DNA of 8,339 bases from assembly GCA_947303695.1 (NCBI GenBank), contig CAMYYX010000074.1:1-8339 (forward strand), in the 5' to 3' direction. Position 1 is the stretch's first letter. The number at the start of each line of letters is the position of its first letter. The notes beneath the pieces are model-generated. The model was not told where the DNA came from, did not search any database, and saw only the letters and a list, made by a program, of their open reading frames with translations. This DNA is from an uncultured Prevotellaceae bacterium. Lineage in GTDB: Bacteria; Bacteroidota; Bacteroidia; Bacteroidales; Bacteroidaceae. Shown here in pieces: positions 6,884 through 8,339 of the stretch. The position numbers and the translations under genes were made by a program.

Positions 6884-8047
6884 TTATTCTTCCTCTTCTT
6901 CGTATTCGAAGTCTTCCAGATCCTCGACATCCTCGAAGTCTTCTTCTTCGTAATCGTCCGGCTCGTCTTCGTCAGCAAAGTCCTCACGCAACTTCAGATA
7001 ATCTTTGTCGTGATGTACGATACTTTCCTGTGTGGCGATTGCTGCAATCTTGTTGCTCTCGCTGTTCATCTCTTCCCACAGCACATCTTTCAGTTCGTCA
7101 AGTCCGAAACTCGTTACTGCAGAGATGAATACTGTTGGAATACCCTCGGGTAGGGTAGCCTTGAGCATATCGATGAGTTCTTCGTCAAGCAGGTCACACT
7201 TGGTGACTGCCAACACTTTTCCTTTGTCGAGCAATTCAGGGTTGAAAGTGGTGAGTTCGTTCAGCAGAATGTCGTACTCGCGCTTGATGTCATCCGTATC
7301 GCCTGGAACCATGAACAGCAACAAGCTGTTACGCTCGATATGGCGCAGGAACCGCAGGCCCAATCCCTTTCCTTGACTGGCTCCTTCTATGATGCCAGGA
7401 ATATCCGCCATCACAAACGACTTCCCGTCGCGATAAGATACGATACCAAGAGACGGTTCGAGGGTGGTGAAGGGATAATTGGCAATCTTGGGTTTGGCAG
7501 ATGAGAGCGAAGACACCAAGGTGGATTTTCCGGCATTAGGGAAACCAACCAAACCAACATCCGCAAGCAACTTCAGTTCCAGAATGACCTCCATCTCTTG
7601 CATGGGTTCACCTGGTTGTGCATAACGGGGTGCTTGATTGGTAGGAGTGCAGAAGTTGAAGTTTCCCAGTCCTCCACGACCGCCTTTCAGCAGCACCACT
7701 TCCTGTCCGTGTTCGGTTACGTCGCAGATGTATTCGCCGGTTTCTGCATTATAGGCGACCGTTCCGCAAGGCACTTCGAGTATCTTGTCAGCACCTTTCT
7801 GACCCGTACTCTTGTTCTTCGAACCGTTTCCACCGTGTTCAGCATAGGCATGACGATCGTAGCGCAGGTGGAGCAGTGTCCAATAGTTGCGATTGCCTCG
7901 CAAAATCACACTACCGCCATTTCCTCCGTTACCCCCGTCAGGACCTCCTTTGGGCATGTATTTGGCACGATGCATGTGTGCTGAGCCTCTACCCCCTTTG
8001 CCTGAACGACAATAGATTTTGACGTAATCGATGAAGTTGGTTTCCAT
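6884..8047 (-). CDS. obg: Obg family GTPase (ObgE/CgtA)
   Basis: This essential GTPase associates with the 50S ribosomal subunit and acts in its assembly and in the stringent response. The 387 residues split as follows: a glycine-rich Obg fold at 3-160 (GKGGRGSAHMHRAKY, GGPDGGNGGNGG, KGGRGGLGN), a G domain at about 161-328, and an acidic tail from about 355 that is nearly all Asp/Glu/Phe/Tyr. G motifs are G1 GFPNAGKST (168-176), G2 TT (194-195), G3 DIPG (215-218), G4 TKCD (282-285, where NKxD is the generic form) and G5 SA (309-310). The C-terminal OCT domain of Bacillus-type Obg is missing; the acidic tail resembles the E. coli type. The start METNFIDYVKI matches the family N-terminus. It is first of an obg-pgeF pair, and a 9-bp repeat array lies immediately upstream. 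Confidence 0.97.
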   Translation of the reverse strand: METNFIDYVKIYCRSGKGGRGSAHMHRAKYMPKGGPDGGNGGNGGSVILRGNRNYWTLLHLRYDRHAYAEHGGNGSKNKSTGQKGADKILEVPCGTVAYNAETGEYICDVTEHGQEVVLLKGGRGGLGNFNFCTPTNQAPRYAQPGEPMQEMEVILELKLLADVGLVGFPNAGKSTLVSSLSSAKPKIANYPFTTLEPSLGIVSYRDGKSFVMADIPGIIEGASQGKGLGLRFLRHIERNSLLLFMVPGDTDDIKREYDILLNELTTFNPELLDKGKVLAVTKCDLLDEELIDMLKATLPEGIPTVFISAVTSFGLDELKDVLWEEMNSESNKIAAIATQESIVHHDKDYLKLREDFADEDEPDDYEEEDFEDVEDLEDFEYEEEEE

Positions 8048-8054
8048 GATAACC

Positions 8055-8135
8055 CTTAAACCTCTTAAACTTCTTAAACCTCTTAAACTTCTTAACCCCC
8101 TTAAACTCCTTAAACTTTTGAAACCCTTGAAACTC
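8055..8135. repeat. nine tandem 9-bp repeats upstream of obg
   Basis: The units are in exact 9-nt register: CTTAAACCT, CTTAAACTT, CTTAAACCT, CTTAAACTT, CTTAACCCC, CTTAAACTC, CTTAAACTT, TTGAAACCC, TTGAAACTC. The first four form a perfect 18-bp doublet repeated twice; decay increases away from obg. The array begins 7 nt before the obg ATG. In the obg transcript it would be a purine-rich run containing AAGGAG, AAGGG and AGAGG, so it carries several Shine-Dalgarno-like strings. Its function is unknown. Confidence 0.85.
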
Positions 8136-8141
8136 TTTTAG

Positions 8142-8221
8142 CCCTCGCCCTTTAAGGGTTTCTGTCCCCCGATGACGGGGGAACCGAAAGGGGTGTAAAG
8201 ACTATTGAAGCGGGGAGAGGG
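8142..8221. repeat. 80-nt inverted-repeat cassette upstream of obg
   Basis: The outer arms CCCTCGCCC (8142-8150) and GGGAGAGGG (8213-8221) pair with one mismatch. Inside are a tight hairpin CCCCCG-ATGA-CGGGGG (8166-8181, extendable by one T-A pair) and a small palindrome CCCTTTAAGGG (8148-8158). It is GC-rich compared with other spacers in the window and begins 8 nt past the stop of the gene to its right. It could be a dispersed intergenic repeat, an attenuator, or a processing/termination structure; no T run follows the hairpin on the - strand, so a standard terminator is unlikely. Confidence 0.55.
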
Positions 8222-8229
8222 TCTCTTTA

Positions 8230-8339
8230 TTATTTCAATGTGTCCAGGAACGCAAAGATATTAGCCAGCATCAGGTCCTTGCTACCTTCCCAAGTGAAGG
8301 TGTGGCGTATGCCTTCTTTCTCAAACCATGCAGCGAGAG
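8230..8339 (-). CDS. 3' end of an unidentified gene (cut by window edge)
   Basis: The last 35 codons before a double TAA are open on the - strand. They begin LAAWFEKEGIRHTFTWEG and end NIFAFLDTLK. The pattern of an amphipathic helix, a His-containing strand and a final helix is faintly like the C-terminus of some alpha/beta-hydrolases, but this is too short to assign. It runs in the same direction as obg with 182 nt between them. It is called coding because of its position, normal residue composition and clean tandem stop codons. Confidence 0.55.
   Translation of the reverse strand, partial: LAAWFEKEGIRHTFTWEGSKDLMLANIFAFLDTLK

Noticed and set aside
6868..6987. N-terminal 40-residue extension of PgeF
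   Set aside because: It overlaps the end of obg, is a Lys/Thr/Arg-rich by-product of the acidic-tail codons in another frame, and the family N-terminus begins at MLYYDIADN.
8048..8137. Upstream extension of Obg through the 9-bp array (Ser-Leu-Arg repeats)
   Set aside because: The frame is open to a TAA at 8138-8140 but has no ATG, and Obg proteins begin at the METNFIDYV equivalent.
8194..8206. Promoter -7 element before obg (TAGTCTTTAC on the - strand)
   Set aside because: The spacing within the motif is off by one, the final G is missing and no TTG lies at the right distance.
8055..8221. CRISPR array
   Set aside because: Units are 9 bp and contiguous without unique spacers; no cas genes are present.

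Overview
The window looks like a chromosomal housekeeping segment from a member of the Bacteroidales, most plausibly Prevotella-like. The basis is moderate GC coding DNA separated by very AT-rich spacers, promoter -7 elements of the TAnnTTTG type used by Bacteroidetes, starts without strong Shine-Dalgarno sequences, and protein sequences that read as Bacteroidetes-type SerRS, Obg and PgeF. The genus is an inference. No mobile element, CRISPR array, rRNA or tRNA is visible.

Left part (1-1848): an AT-rich leader with heptamer repeats and a promoter drives a YjgR/DUF853-type HerA-like ATPase on the + strand. It converges on serS (- strand), and the two stops share a near-perfect symmetric hairpin that can terminate both transcripts.

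Middle (1848-4638, - strand): transcription order is a free-standing AICAR formyltransferase of the eukaryotic ATIC type, then a 67-residue very basic unknown protein 12 nt downstream, then serS after a 79-nt spacer with a second copy of the heptamer repeat family. The AICAR formyltransferase has a clear TAACTTTG -7 element. The 220-nt spacer at 4639-4858 is a divergent control region, with a consensus-like promoter facing right for the next gene.

Right part (4859-8339): a 412-residue protein of unknown function has aspartate runs at both ends and one central conserved-looking region. It converges, with only 2 nt between stop codons, on the obg-pgeF operon (- strand: Obg GTPase, then peptidoglycan editing factor 16 nt later). 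The unknown gene's best terminator lies inside the 3' coding part of pgeF. Upstream of obg is an 81-bp array of nine 9-bp repeats, then an 80-nt inverted-repeat cassette, then the 3' end of an unidentified gene cut by the window edge.

The genes share a core-metabolism theme (purine synthesis, seryl-tRNA charging, ribosome-associated GTPase, cell-wall precursor quality control) rather than forming one system. I did not find a clear new defence or mobile system. The least explained items are the aspartate-rich protein, the small basic protein, the intergenic repeats, and the terminator embedded in a convergent gene.
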